A stretch of DNA of 64,000 nt from contig NZ_JAVFVV010000013.1 in the NCBI RefSeq assembly GCF_030929505.1, forward strand, positions 115,059-179,058. The letters run 5' to 3'. The position numbers and the translations under genes were made by a program. Source of the DNA: Mesorhizobium sp. LHD-90. GTDB taxonomy: Bacteria; Pseudomonadota; Alphaproteobacteria; Rhizobiales; Rhizobiaceae. The notes under the pieces were generated by a model that saw nothing but the letters and a program-made list of their open reading frames with translations, ran no database searches and was not told the DNA's origin. Positions 35,763 through 46,283 of the stretch are shown piece after piece. Numbering within the stretch: the stretch's first letter is position 1; each line of letters begins with the position of its first letter.

Positions 35763-36388
35763 TGGTGCAGAAGCTCGACGCACTGAAGGAAAGCGCCTCG
35801 CAGACGGCTGGACCGTATGTCCATATCGGCCTTACCCCCAATTGGGCGGATATCGGCGGCGTCTATTCCGAGGATCTCGGCCGCACGATGGTTGATCCCC
35901 GGGCAACGGGCGAGCGCATCGTCGTGAAAGGCAGCATCTTCGACGGCAGCGGCACGCCGCTGAAGGACGCGCTGATCGAGATATGGCAGGCCGATGCCTC
36001 CGGTCTCCACAACAGTCCGCTGGAAAAGCGCGGCGAGGCCGATCCGCATTTCACCGGCTGGGGCCGCCAGCCGACCGACGGCGTGAGCGGCGAATATCGT
36101 TTCGAGACGATCAAGCCCGGGCGCGTCCCTCACAAGGGCGGCCGGTTGATGGCGCCGCACATCACCTTCTGGATCGTGGCGCGCGGTATCAATATCGGCC
36201 TCCACACCCGCATGTATTTTGCCGACGAGGAAGCCGCCAATGCCGAGTGCCCGGTCCTGGCGCGCATCGAACACAAGACACGTATCCCGACCCTGATGGC
36301 CCGGCGCGCGGAGGAGAATGGCAGTGCCGTCTACACTTTCGACATTCGCCTACAGGGCGAAGGCGAAACGATCTTCTTCGACGTCTGA
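35762..36388 (+). CDS. pcaG: Protocatechuate 3,4-dioxygenase alpha subunit PcaG
   Basis: Structural/substrate-pocket subunit of 208 residues that pairs with PcaH. It shares the intradiol fold: SQTAGPYVHIGLTP near the N-terminus, IEIWQADASGLHNSP near residue 78, and a degenerate iron region PHITFWIVARGINIGLHTRMYF where PcaH has HIH. The start codon overlaps the pcaH stop by one base, so translation is coupled. Confidence 0.96.
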   Translation: MVQKLDALKESASQTAGPYVHIGLTPNWADIGGVYSEDLGRTMVDPRATGERIVVKGSIFDGSGTPLKDALIEIWQADASGLHNSPLEKRGEADPHFTGWGRQPTDGVSGEYRFETIKPGRVPHKGGRLMAPHITFWIVARGINIGLHTRMYFADEEAANAECPVLARIEHKTRIPTLMARRAEENGSAVYTFDIRLQGEGETIFFDV

Positions 36389-36406
36389 ACTCAGGCCCCA
36401 TTAAAA

Positions 36407-37471
36407 ATGACCGACGTGCCTTCGCGACCGCTTCTCTCAGCCCTTGTCGGCAACGCAGGGGCCGAGGCGCTGTTTTCGAACGAGGTGGAACTCGGCGCCT
36501 TGCTCGAAGCGGAGGCCGCGCTGGCCAACGCGGAAGCCCGGGCCGGGCTGATCGAGCCGGATGCGGCGTCCCGGATCGACGAAGCCTGCCGTGGCTTCAA
36601 AGCCGACTGGCAAAAACTTGCGGAAGGCCTGGTAAGAGACGGCGTCGTCGTGCCGGAACTGGTGCGCCAGTTGCGGGCAGCCGTTGGCGAGCCGTATGCG
36701 GACGCCGTCCACAAGGGTGCAACCAGCCAGGACATTGTCGATACCGCGTTGATGCTGCGCCTGAAGCGCGCATCGTCGATACTCGCAGCCGAGCTAGATG
36801 CGCTGACGGAGGTGTTGCGACAAGTCTCGGCCCGGGACGGCGCCATGCCGCTGATGGCGCATACGCGAATGCAGCAGGCACTGGCTTTCACGGTCTCGGA
36901 AAAGGTACGGACGTGGCGGCAGCCGCTGGAGCGCCAGGCGACTGCCCTGCGTGACTTGGAACCGCGCGTCTTTGCCGTGCAGCTTGGCGGGCCGGTGGGC
37001 ACGCGGGCGGAGTTCGGCGGCAAGGGCGATGCGGTGGCGGGCGAAATGGCCAGGCTGCTCGGACTCTCTGATGCCCCCTGCTGGCACTCGCAAAGGGATC
37101 GCATCGCCGAATTCGGGGCCTGGCTTTCGCTGACCTCGGGTGTCATCGGCAAGATCGGCCAGGACATCGCGCTGATGGCCCAGAACGAAGTCGGCCAGGT
37201 GCGGCTGACCAATGCTGGCGGTTCCTCCGCGATGCAGCATAAATCCAATCCGGTGGCGGCGGAGGTGCTGGTGGCATTGGCCCGGCTGAACGCCGGACTG
37301 CTCGGCACGCTGCACCAGGCGCTGCTGCATGAGAACGAGCGCTCAGGAGCGGCGTGGACGCTCGAATGGCTCGTGCTGCCGCAGATGGTGGTGGCGACTG
37401 CTGGAGGGCTCGAAAAGGCACGCACATTGATTGACGGACTGCGCTTCCGGCCCGCGGCCGATTCGGGTTAG
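36407..37471 (+). CDS. pcaB: 3-carboxy-cis,cis-muconate cycloisomerase PcaB
   Basis: Fumarase/aspartase-superfamily enzyme of 354 residues that cyclises carboxymuconate to 4-carboxymuconolactone. Superfamily signatures are HKGATSQDIVDTALMLRLK near residue 104, MPLMAHTRMQQA near 147, and the mobile catalytic loop GGSSAMQHKSNPVAAE near 270. It lacks the extra C-terminal region of about 100 residues found in the 450-residue forms, as usual in rhizobia. Seven bases separate it from pobA. Confidence 0.95.
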   Translation: MTDVPSRPLLSALVGNAGAEALFSNEVELGALLEAEAALANAEARAGLIEPDAASRIDEACRGFKADWQKLAEGLVRDGVVVPELVRQLRAAVGEPYADAVHKGATSQDIVDTALMLRLKRASSILAAELDALTEVLRQVSARDGAMPLMAHTRMQQALAFTVSEKVRTWRQPLERQATALRDLEPRVFAVQLGGPVGTRAEFGGKGDAVAGEMARLLGLSDAPCWHSQRDRIAEFGAWLSLTSGVIGKIGQDIALMAQNEVGQVRLTNAGGSSAMQHKSNPVAAEVLVALARLNAGLLGTLHQALLHENERSGAAWTLEWLVLPQMVVATAGGLEKARTLIDGLRFRPAADSG

Positions 37472-38650
<1,179 letters not shown>

Positions 38651-38718
38651 CTGCCCTTCCTGCACGTGACATCACAAGGTGCCTCGCGCATGCGGAAAGC
38701 CAATGCGTCGGCTCCGCC

Positions 38719-40080
38719 TCAGTCTCGGCCGAGAAGTTTTCCGCTGGCCAGCCAGAACGGCGCCAGGCAGAGCGGGATGGCGGAAAGCAGAAGCATGTCG
38801 TCCTTCACCGCGATGCCGATCTGTTCGGCGACGAAGCGCCGGCGGGCCTCGAAGCGCCTGGCCAGCGCCGGGTGGCGTTGCGCGATCGTCGTGCGCAGCC
38901 CCTGGTCGGCAAACGTCACCGGATCCTCGCAGTTCAAGGCCCACCCGTCCGGCATCGGCACGGGAATGATGTCCACCTGGAAAGGCATCCCGGAAACGAT
39001 CCGGTCGGTGGAACCGGGACGGATCGGCGAATGCATCCATTCATCGAGACCGACGAGATGACCCGGATTGAGCGCCGGCCGCAGCTTACCGCGGGCCAAA
39101 GTCGAAATGACCGCATCGTGGATCGCCCCGCCCTCGATTCCGATACCGGCGGTTTCATACCAGGCGATAAGGCCCCGGAAATAGGCCTTGGCGAGTTCCA
39201 AAAACCCGTCCTCGTGCTCGGCGATCAGGCCGGCGCGGGCGGTCAGCCCGCCCCAGTAGCCGACGGCGGCGGTCACGCCGTCGCCACGCTTCGGTATGCG
39301 CGCGGTAGGACTGCGCAGCCCGATCACCGGGCCCGACGTGTCGTTCGTGGCGAACATGGGATGGCAGCTCATCGGCTCGCCGGCATAACCCATGCGGGAG
39401 GCGGCCACGAGCTCGTTGTCGCCGAGCCTGAAGCCGCTGACGATGCGCCAGACAGCCATCGCCGCCCGCGCCGCCGCCCATTCGGCCTCGGCGATCTGGT
39501 CGACATCGACCACGGCACGCAAGCCGTCGGTCGGGTGCATGAGCACGCGCGTCGCGTCCGTGAGCGCGGCGGGCGTGACGATCTTTCCGATGGCGTCGAC
39601 GACAAAGGCCGGCACGAAGAAGGTGGGCCGTTCGGATACCCACTCTTCGCTCTCCAGATACTTCCACCCCACCAGACCGACGCTGTCGCCGGCCGCCAGC
39701 CCTGCCTCGCGCAGCACAGCGACAAGGTCGGGCTTCTCACTTCGGTCCTGCGCCATGAGGCTGAGCGATTGGGCAAGCATCGTGACGATGCCCGGCAATC
39801 CGGCGATCGGCGTGTAGCCGAGGTTTTCGTTGCCGGTGACGACGATGCGCCGGTCGCCCGAACCCAGAAGCAGCAGCGCCTCCTCGAAGCGCGGCTCGAA
39901 ACCGGTCAGGAAGGCAATGTTGGCGGCATGCTCGCGGTCGGCATAGACCACCAGCCAGTCGGCTTCGGCGCGCTGCAGCGCGGTGGCGCAGCGCGCCTCG
40001 TAGGTGGCGGCGGGGATGGCCGGCCGCTCGACCGGCAGGCCGAAATCCGGAATGTCGACGGTGCGGAGGACGACAGTCAT
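38719..40080 (-). CDS. M24-family metallopeptidase (Xaa-Pro aminopeptidase-like)
   Basis: Cytosolic creatinase/aminopeptidase-fold protein of 453 residues. The N-terminal creatinase-type domain (ANIAFLTGFEPRFEEALLLL) is followed by a C-terminal pita-bread domain. Some metal-ligand positions are hard to recognise (NPGHLVGLDEWMHSP is the HxxG-like segment), so it may not be a true peptidase. ATG 40080 has GAGAAG upstream; an extension to 40110 is unsupported. It is convergent with the pobA operon. Confidence 0.8.
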   Translation of the reverse strand: MTVVLRTVDIPDFGLPVERPAIPAATYEARCATALQRAEADWLVVYADREHAANIAFLTGFEPRFEEALLLLGSGDRRIVVTGNENLGYTPIAGLPGIVTMLAQSLSLMAQDRSEKPDLVAVLREAGLAAGDSVGLVGWKYLESEEWVSERPTFFVPAFVVDAIGKIVTPAALTDATRVLMHPTDGLRAVVDVDQIAEAEWAAARAAMAVWRIVSGFRLGDNELVAASRMGYAGEPMSCHPMFATNDTSGPVIGLRSPTARIPKRGDGVTAAVGYWGGLTARAGLIAEHEDGFLELAKAYFRGLIAWYETAGIGIEGGAIHDAVISTLARGKLRPALNPGHLVGLDEWMHSPIRPGSTDRIVSGMPFQVDIIPVPMPDGWALNCEDPVTFADQGLRTTIAQRHPALARRFEARRRFVAEQIGIAVKDDMLLLSAIPLCLAPFWLASGKLLGRD

Positions 40081-40211
40081 TTCTTCTCGATCCCTCTTCT
40101 GGATGCACAAGGCCGATGGCGCTACCGCGCCGCTGGCCCGGTTCGTCTTTCGGTGATACCAGAGCGCCCGGTCGGCCGGGAGTCGGCTATGCCCCGTATC
40201 CGTTGCGGTGC

Positions 40212-41072
40212 TTAAGCTTTCGGCCCCGGCAGCACTTTGACATTGTCGATCAGCCTGGTCTCGCCGAGCCAGGCCGCGGCAAGCAGGCGGGCGGGCCGGT
40301 CAAAAGACTGCATCGGCGCCAGATCCTCCTCGGCCCGCAGTTCCAGATATTCCACGCTGGCATAGCCTGCCGCAACGATCGCTGCACGCGCGTCCGCAAG
40401 CGTCTCATCGACAGGCGCCCCGCCGGCGATCCGCGCCGCCGTCTCGAACAGGACCGCGGCAAGCTTCGGCGCGGCCTGCCGTTCGGCTGGCGAAAGCCGG
40501 ACGTTGCGGGACGACAGGGCCAGCCCGTCAGCCTCACGGACGGTGGGACGGCCGAGGACAGCGACAGGAATGTCAAGGTCGCGCGCCATGCGCCGCACGA
40601 CATGCAACTGCTGAAAGTCCTTCTCGCCGAAGAAGGCGAAGTCGGCGCCGGTCTGCAGGAACAGCTTGGCCACCACCGTCGCCACGCCGTCGAAATGGCC
40701 GGGCCGGAAGGCCCCGCACAGTCCCTCGCTGACGCCACATACCGACACGGCGGTGGCAAACCCTTCTGGGTATATCTCGGCGGCGTCCGGCGCATAAAGC
40801 AGATGCGCGCCGAGCGGTGCGAGCTTCGCCGCATCCGACTCCTCGGTACGCGGATAGGCGGCAAGATCGGCGGCGCTGTTGAACTGTTTCGGGTTGACGA
40901 ACAGCGTGACGATGACCCGCTCCGCACGCTCCAGCGCCGCGCGGACGAGGCTGAGATGCCCTTCATGCAGCGCGCCCATCGTCGGCACCACCGCGACCCG
41001 CGCGCCCTCCCGGCGCCATCCGGCGACGGTCGCGCGCAGTTCCGCGACGGTCCTGGCTATCGCTACGTTCAT
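40212..41072 (-). CDS. panC: Pantothenate synthetase PanC
   Basis: ATP-dependent ligase of 286 residues joining pantoate and beta-alanine. The nucleotidyltransferase motif [12 protein letters not shown] is at residues 31-42, with FVNPKQFN near 59, FGEKDFQQL near 138 and the KMSKS-equivalent LSSRNVRLS near 168. It follows panB with a 4-bp overlap. Confidence 0.97.
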   Translation of the reverse strand: MNVAIARTVAELRATVAGWRREGARVAVVPTMGALHEGHLSLVRAALERAERVIVTLFVNPKQFNSAADLAAYPRTEESDAAKLAPLGAHLLYAPDAAEIYPEGFATAVSVCGVSEGLCGAFRPGHFDGVATVVAKLFLQTGADFAFFGEKDFQQLHVVRRMARDLDIPVAVLGRPTVREADGLALSSRNVRLSPAERQAAPKLAAVLFETAARIAGGAPVDETLADARAAIVAAGYASVEYLELRAEEDLAPMQSFDRPARLLAAAWLGETRLIDNVKVLPGPKA

Positions 41073-41929
41073 GCTGCTTCTCCGCCTTTGTTCCCGCGTC
41101 CGCCGGCGACCTTGGGTGCATCGCCGAAAACATGCTCGGCGGCGGGAAAGCGTCGCTCGCGCACCTCGCCGGCATAGGCCGCGATCGCCGCTTCGGCCTG
41201 CTCGCCGATCTCCGCGTAGCGCTTGACGAATTTCGGGCGGAAGGAGGTGAACAGTCCGAGCATGTCGTCGATCACCAGGATCTGGCCGTCACAGGCCGGC
41301 GAGGCGCCGATGCCGATGGTCGGAATGGCGATCTCGGCGGTGATCCGCCGCGCCAGCGGCTCCGGCACCTTTTCAAGCACCACCGAGAAGGCGCCGGCCT
41401 CCGCGACCGCGGCCGCATCGCGCCTGATCCTGTCGGCATCGCCTCCCCGCCCCTGGACGCGATAGCCGCCGAACGTGTTCACCGCCTGCGGCGTGAGACC
41501 GACATGCGCCATGACCGGGATGCCTCGGGCGACGAGGAAACCGATGGTGGCGGCCATGGCCTCGCCGCCCTCCAGCTTCACGGCCGCGCAGCCGGTCTCG
41601 GCCATCAGCCGCGCGGCGTTGCGGAAGGCCTGCTCCGGCCCTTCCTCGTAGGAGCCGAACGGCATGTCGACGACCATGAGCGCCCGCACCAGGCCGCGCC
41701 GCACCGCCTGCCCGTGCAGGATCATCATGTCGAGGGTGACGCCGAGCGTCGAAGGCAGGCCATGAAGCACCATGCCGACACTGTCGCCGACCAGAACGAT
41801 GTCGCAATGCCGGTCGACGAGTTTTGCCATCGGCGTGGTGTAGGCCGTCAGGCAAACCAGCGGCGTGCCGCCCTTGCGGGCGGCGATATCGGGCAGGGCT
41901 ATCGCCTTCGACTCACCAGCCACGCTCAT
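41069..41929 (-). CDS. panB: 3-methyl-2-oxobutanoate hydroxymethyltransferase PanB
   Basis: TIM-barrel enzyme of 286 residues making ketopantoate from 2-oxoisovalerate and methylene-tetrahydrofolate. Features are [31 protein letters not shown] (in pieces) with the Mg-binding Asp, the substrate region AVKLEGG near 117, AHVGLTPQ near 140 and [15 protein letters not shown] near 200. It is the first gene of the leftward panB-panC operon. Confidence 0.97.
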   Translation of the reverse strand: MSVAGESKAIALPDIAARKGGTPLVCLTAYTTPMAKLVDRHCDIVLVGDSVGMVLHGLPSTLGVTLDMMILHGQAVRRGLVRALMVVDMPFGSYEEGPEQAFRNAARLMAETGCAAVKLEGGEAMAATIGFLVARGIPVMAHVGLTPQAVNTFGGYRVQGRGGDADRIRRDAAAVAEAGAFSVVLEKVPEPLARRITAEIAIPTIGIGASPACDGQILVIDDMLGLFTSFRPKFVKRYAEIGEQAEAAIAAYAGEVRERRFPAAEHVFGDAPKVAGGRGNKGGEAA

Positions 41930-42223
41930 GGCGCTATCCTCCCGAGTTTCGTCGGCAGGCCGGCCTTGGCATAATTTTGTGCAGATGCGAAGTGCAGAAT
42001 ATGCGACCTGGCCAGGACCTTGACCGCCGCCAGCCGGAATTCACGTCGAGAACCTGCGCGACAACGCCAGGAATGCGATCAACGACCGCCTGCGGACATG
42101 TCCTGCGGGTGGCCATTGGATGGACGGGATCTGGCCCGCGGGTCGACGGCGACGCCGATGTCCTGCCGCATCCCCGCAGCGACAGTTACGCGAAGGACCC
42201 GGAGAGCATCGAACGACGTCAGG

Positions 42224-43018
42224 CTATCGGGAGGCTGCGCGGCCGATGATCTCGTCGGTGTTCGCCAGCAGCCGCCGCACTGCCTTGCGCGCCGCCTCCG
42301 GGCGCTGCAGGCGAATGCATTTCTCGATGTCCTCGTGCAGTTCCTGGGCATATTTGAGGTCGTTCACCTCGCGGGTGATGAAGCCGAAGAGGTTGTCGAG
42401 AGTGGATTCGATCAACACGCCCAGCGGCACCAGCAATTCGTTGCCGGAAGCACGCAGGATGGCGACGTGGAAGCGCGTGTCCGCCTCCGTCCGCTCGGAC
42501 AGGAAACGGGCCGTGCCCATCTCGGTGCAGGCCTGGGTGATTTCCGCCATCTGCTCTTCCGAGCGTCTGGTCGCCGCCAGCGCGGTGGCCTCCGGTTCGA
42601 TGATATAGCGGAATTCTTGCACGGTCCGAAGGAATTTCAGCCGGTCGGGGGCGGAGGCGTACCAGCCGAGCACGTCGCGGTCGAGCAGGTTCCAGCGGTC
42701 GCGCGGTTCCACCCGGCTCCCCACCTTGGGCCGCGACACGAGCAGGTTTTTCGCCATCAGCATCTTGATGGCCTCGCGCACGGCGGAGCGGCTGACATCG
42801 AAGGTCTGCGACCATTTCTGCTCGTTGGGCAGCGTCGTGCCGGGCGGATAGTCGCCGCGCACGATGCGCTGGCCGATCTCGTTGGCGAGAGCGGCATGTA
42901 CGCTGGCGCCTGAAATGCGGAAGCCGCGCAGGCGCGCTTCGTCCGCGCGGACATCCGCGACCGGCGCTTCCGCTGCCGCTTCCGTGCCGGCCGCGCGGCC
43001 TCGCCGGTCTTCCGCCAT
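42224..43018 (-). CDS. FadR-subfamily GntR regulator of the CUT2 sugar locus
   Basis: Transcription factor of 264 residues. The winged HTH (about residues 40-105) reads VHAALANEIGQRIVRGDYPPG, then DVSRSAVREAIKMLMAKNLL. An FCD effector domain follows (EFRYIIEPEATALAA, TRFHVAILRASGNELL with conserved metal-type His). It is the last gene of a leftward ATPase-permease-gntR series, 11 bases behind the permease. A TTGTCTGACAA palindrome before the operon fits the FadR-type GT-N3-AC operator, so it probably autoregulates and controls sugar uptake. Confidence 0.92.
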   Translation of the reverse strand: MAEDRRGRAAGTEAAAEAPVADVRADEARLRGFRISGASVHAALANEIGQRIVRGDYPPGTTLPNEQKWSQTFDVSRSAVREAIKMLMAKNLLVSRPKVGSRVEPRDRWNLLDRDVLGWYASAPDRLKFLRTVQEFRYIIEPEATALAATRRSEEQMAEITQACTEMGTARFLSERTEADTRFHVAILRASGNELLVPLGVLIESTLDNLFGFITREVNDLKYAQELHEDIEKCIRLQRPEAARKAVRRLLANTDEIIGRAASR

Positions 43019-43029
43019 CTCGCCCGCCC

Positions 43030-44028
43030 TCAGTTCTCCGAGTCGCGACTGGCCCGAATCCGATCGAACGCCACCGCAAGCACGATGAAGCTACCAACGA
43101 ACATGCCCTGCCAAAAGGTGCTGATGCCGAGAAGCGTCAAACTGTTGCGGATAACCTCGATCAGCGCGGCGCCGACGACCGATCCGAAAACCGTGCCGGC
43201 GCCGCCCATCAGGTTGGCGCCGCCGATGACGGTCGCGGCGATCACGCTGAGTTCCATCGACTGGCCGAGATTGGTGGTCACTCCGCCGAGCCAGCCGGCC
43301 TCGAGCACGCCGGCGATCCCCGCCATCAGCGAGGAAAACATGAAGACGCTGACCTTCAGCCGGCGCACGCCGATGCCGGTCAGCACCGCCGCCTTCTCGT
43401 TGCTGCCGATGGCAAAGACATGGCAGCCCCAGCGGGTCCATTTGAGCATCAGTCCGGTGACGATGGCGAGCACCACCAGGATGATCACCGGATGCGCGAT
43501 GCCGAAGGTCGAGCCGCCGCCCAGCCAGAACAGCAGTTTTTCGTCTGGCCCGAACTGGAAGATCATCTTGTTCTGGGAGAGCACCATCGCGGCGCTGCGG
43601 GCGACCGACAGCATGCCGAGCGTGACTACGAAGGACGGGATCCTGACATAGGCGATCAGCACGCCATTGATGAAGCCGACGACAAGCGAGGCGGCGATCG
43701 CCGCGGCGCAGCCGAGCCAGAGCGGGTAACCCGCATGCATGGTGATCGCCAGCACCATCGCCGAGAGGCAGAGCACCGAGCCGACCGACAGGTCGATGCC
43801 GCCGGAAATGATCACCACCGTCATGCCGAGCGCCATGATGCCGACGAAGGCGAAATTGCGCGTCACGTTGAAGAGGTTCTGTGGCGTCGCGAAGGTGTCG
43901 GTGAGCAGGCTGAGCGCCAGGCACGCAAGCATCGCCGCCACGAACACCCAGAATGCCTGCTGCCCGACGATCCTGCCCAGCCTTGTGTGGGTCTGCCGTT
44001 CGATCGCGTCGTCGATGCTGGTTGCCAT
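43030..44028 (-). CDS. Ribose-type (CUT2) ABC sugar permease, system 1
   Basis: Inner-membrane permease of 332 residues with 8-10 membrane segments. The RbsC/FrcC signature is GMTVVIISGGIDLSVGSVL near residue 75, with PSFVVTLGMLSVARSAAM near 130 and VIGGANLMGGAGTVFGS near 270. ATG 44028 is preferred; an ATG at 44061 overlapping the upstream ATPase stop would add 11 residues. It works with the ATPase immediately upstream and probably the divergently encoded binding protein at 45160. Confidence 0.92.
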   Translation of the reverse strand: MATSIDDAIERQTHTRLGRIVGQQAFWVFVAAMLACLALSLLTDTFATPQNLFNVTRNFAFVGIMALGMTVVIISGGIDLSVGSVLCLSAMVLAITMHAGYPLWLGCAAAIAASLVVGFINGVLIAYVRIPSFVVTLGMLSVARSAAMVLSQNKMIFQFGPDEKLLFWLGGGSTFGIAHPVIILVVLAIVTGLMLKWTRWGCHVFAIGSNEKAAVLTGIGVRRLKVSVFMFSSLMAGIAGVLEAGWLGGVTTNLGQSMELSVIAATVIGGANLMGGAGTVFGSVVGAALIEVIRNSLTLLGISTFWQGMFVGSFIVLAVAFDRIRASRDSEN

Positions 44029-44053
44029 TGGCAGGCTCTCGAATCTCACTTGT

Positions 44054-44794
44054 TCAGGCATGTTCGATGGCGCCGGTGATGAGGCCGGTGATTTCCTGCG
44101 GCGAGGTTGTGGAGACCTGCTTGTCGGCGACCTTGGTGCCACGCCTGAGCACGATGATGCGGTCGGCGACCGCAAAGACGTCCGGCATGCGGTGGCTGAT
44201 GAGGATCACCGCGATGCCGTGTTTCTTCAACTCGCGGATGAGATTGAGCACTTCCGCCACCTGCCGCACGGAGATCGCGGCGGTCGGCTCGTCCATCAGC
44301 ACGATGTCGGCGGCGCTCAACCGGGTACGCGCGATGGCGACGGCCTGCCGCTGGCCGCCCGACATCGAGCGGACGAAATCCTTCGGCCGTGTCTCCGAAC
44401 GCAATTCCTTGAAAAGGCGGGCGGCGGCGGCATTCATCGCCGAATAATCCAGGATCTTCAGCGGGCCGATGCTGCGGGTCAGCTCACGGCCGAGAAAGAC
44501 GTTCACCGCCGCGCTCAGATTGTCGCACAGTGCGAGGTCCTGGTAGACGATCTCGATGCCGTGCTGCCGGGCCTCCACCGGCTTGTGGAAAGTCGTCTCG
44601 CGCTCCTTGATGAAGATCTTTCCATGCGTCGGGTGGTAGTTGCCGGCGATGATCTTCACCAGCGTCGACTTGCCGGCACCATTGTCGCCCATCAGGCCGA
44701 CGACTTCGCCCGGCGCCAGCGCCATCGACACGTCATTGAGCGCGTGAATCGCTCCGAAATGCTTCGAGACGCCTTCAAGCCTCAGCGCCGACAT
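44054..44794 (-). CDS. CUT2 sugar ABC ATPase, single-domain (FrcA-like), system 1
   Basis: ATPase of 246 residues with one nucleotide-binding domain rather than the usual fused pair of RbsA, like FrcA of the rhizobial fructose system. Walker A GDNGAGKST is near residue 36, the Q-loop in EIVYQDLALCDNLS, signature MSGGQRQAVAIA near 145 and Walker B IVLMDEPTAA near 164. A GGGAGGA site precedes ATG 44794. It is the first gene of the leftward operon. Confidence 0.92.
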   Translation of the reverse strand: MSALRLEGVSKHFGAIHALNDVSMALAPGEVVGLMGDNGAGKSTLVKIIAGNYHPTHGKIFIKERETTFHKPVEARQHGIEIVYQDLALCDNLSAAVNVFLGRELTRSIGPLKILDYSAMNAAAARLFKELRSETRPKDFVRSMSGGQRQAVAIARTRLSAADIVLMDEPTAAISVRQVAEVLNLIRELKKHGIAVILISHRMPDVFAVADRIIVLRRGTKVADKQVSTTSPQEITGLITGAIEHA

Positions 44795-45159
44795 GCCGTC
44801 CTCCCGACTTCCGGCCGCATTAGGCGGCGAAATCCGTCAATCGTCAATAGAATGATAAAACTGATTATCAGATTTGTCTGACAATATCTTGACGGCTCGT
44901 CTGACCTGCGCTTAAGCTTGGCTCCGGAGGATGAGATGCGCGCGCCTGCGGGGGGAGTAACAGGCAATATGGACCGGGCGCCGGTCGCGCCCGCCAAAGC
45001 CGCGTCTGGCCGATACCTGTCCTGCAATCCGGGACGGCTTGTCGATTCCGCCCGGGCCTGCCATCGCCCGCCGAGCGAACCAGGGAGGGTCTGGCATCCG
45101 GGCTGAAGTGCCGGCGAAGGAGGTCGCCGGCAACCGCGTCAAACAAGGGAGGAGTACCG
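44795..45159. promoter_or_regulatory. Divergent regulatory region of the two CUT2 operons with GntR-type operator
   Basis: An 11-bp perfect palindrome TTGTCTGACAA lies at 44874-44884, and CTGAT-T-ATCAG at 44861-44871 next to it. A -35 TTGACG at 44889-44894 begins 5 bases to the right, with a weak -10 TTAAGC at 44912-44917 for rightward transcription. The region is noticeably AT-rich (44830-44890). The GT-N3-AC core matches the FadR-subfamily operator pattern. Confidence 0.65.
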
Positions 45160-46152
45160 ATGAAAAGACTGAACACGATTCTTCTTGCCGGCGCCGCTTT
45201 TGCCGCGCTCGCCGGTTCCGCCTTCGCCGAGGACAAGACGCTCGCCATCGTGGTCAAAGGCCTCGACAATCCGTTCTTCGAGCAGATCAATCTGGGCTGC
45301 CAGAAATGGAACGGCGAGAACGCAGCCAGCGGCTACAAGTGCCTTTACACCGGTCCCGCCTCCAGTGCGGACGAGGCCGGCGAGGTGCAGATCGTCGAGG
45401 ACCTGCTCAACCGTCCGGACGTCAAGGCGATCGCGATCTCGCCGTCCAACGCGCCGCTGATGGCCAAGCTGCTGCGCGAGAAGGCGCCGAAGATCCCGGT
45501 GATGACCATCGACGCCGACCTCAGCAAGGACGACGCGTCGCTACGCAAGACCTATCTCGGCACCGACAACTACCTGATGGGGGTCAAGTTCGCCGAGCAC
45601 CTCAAGAAGCTGAAGCCCGAGGGCGGCACCGTCTGCCTGCAACTCGGCAACGTCGCAGCCGACAACATCAACCAGCGCGCCGCCGGCACGCGCGACACTC
45701 TGTCGGGCGAGAAGGGCATCGAGCGGCTGACCGGGCAAGGCGGCTGGAAGGAGATGGACGGTTGCCCGGTCTTCACCAACGACCAGTCGGACCTCGCCAA
45801 CCAGCAGATGGCCGATACCTTCACGGCCAACCCCGACCTCACCGCGTTCATGCTGATCGGCGGCTGGGCGCAGTTCGCACCGCAGGCCTATGTGCAGGTC
45901 ACCGACCAGGTGATGGACAAGTTGAAGTCCAAGACGCTGGCGATCGTCGCGGGCGACACGCTGCCGCCACAGATGGAAGCGCTGAAGGCCGGACGCAGCC
46001 ATGTCCAGGTTGGCCAGCGGCCCTTCGAGATGGGCTACCGCGCGCCGACGGTGATGATCGACCTGATCGACGGCAAGCCGGTCGAGCCGATCATCTACAC
46101 CGGCCTCGACGAATGCACGCAGGAGACGGCAGAAACCTGCATCGCCAAGTGA
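45160..46152 (+). CDS. CUT2 sugar-binding protein 1
   Basis: Periplasmic type I binding protein of 330 residues with a signal peptide (about 1-23, cut after GSAFA). The mature N-terminus KTLAIVVKGLDNPFFEQINLGCQKW is typical of Peripla_BP_4 sugar receptors. VKAIAISPSNAPLMAKLL and YLGTDNYLMGVKFAEHL line the cleft. Several Cys residues occur, including a C-terminal pair (ECTQETAETC), possibly a disulfide. A strong AGGGAGGAG site precedes ATG 45160. By position it could serve either CUT2 system. The sugar is unknown. Confidence 0.92.
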   Translation: MKRLNTILLAGAAFAALAGSAFAEDKTLAIVVKGLDNPFFEQINLGCQKWNGENAASGYKCLYTGPASSADEAGEVQIVEDLLNRPDVKAIAISPSNAPLMAKLLREKAPKIPVMTIDADLSKDDASLRKTYLGTDNYLMGVKFAEHLKKLKPEGGTVCLQLGNVAADNINQRAAGTRDTLSGEKGIERLTGQGGWKEMDGCPVFTNDQSDLANQQMADTFTANPDLTAFMLIGGWAQFAPQAYVQVTDQVMDKLKSKTLAIVAGDTLPPQMEALKAGRSHVQVGQRPFEMGYRAPTVMIDLIDGKPVEPIIYTGLDECTQETAETCIAK

Positions 46153-46191
46153 GGCTCCGGCCCGGCTTCGGACATGGGAGAAACCGGAGCC
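46153..46191 (+). other. Intercistronic hairpin after binding protein 1
   Basis: A perfect 8-bp inverted pair, GGCTCCGG (46153-46160) and CCGGAGCC (46184-46191), starts immediately after the stop codon. There is no T-run, so RNA protection or partial attenuation is more likely than termination. Confidence 0.5.
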
Positions 46192-46283
46192 GTGTCGTTT
46201 GCCAAGAGCAGTCCGTGCCTGGGCAGGCCCCGAGGCCCGGACACATCGAAGCCAGACCCTGAACAAATGGGAGGAGACAGGAC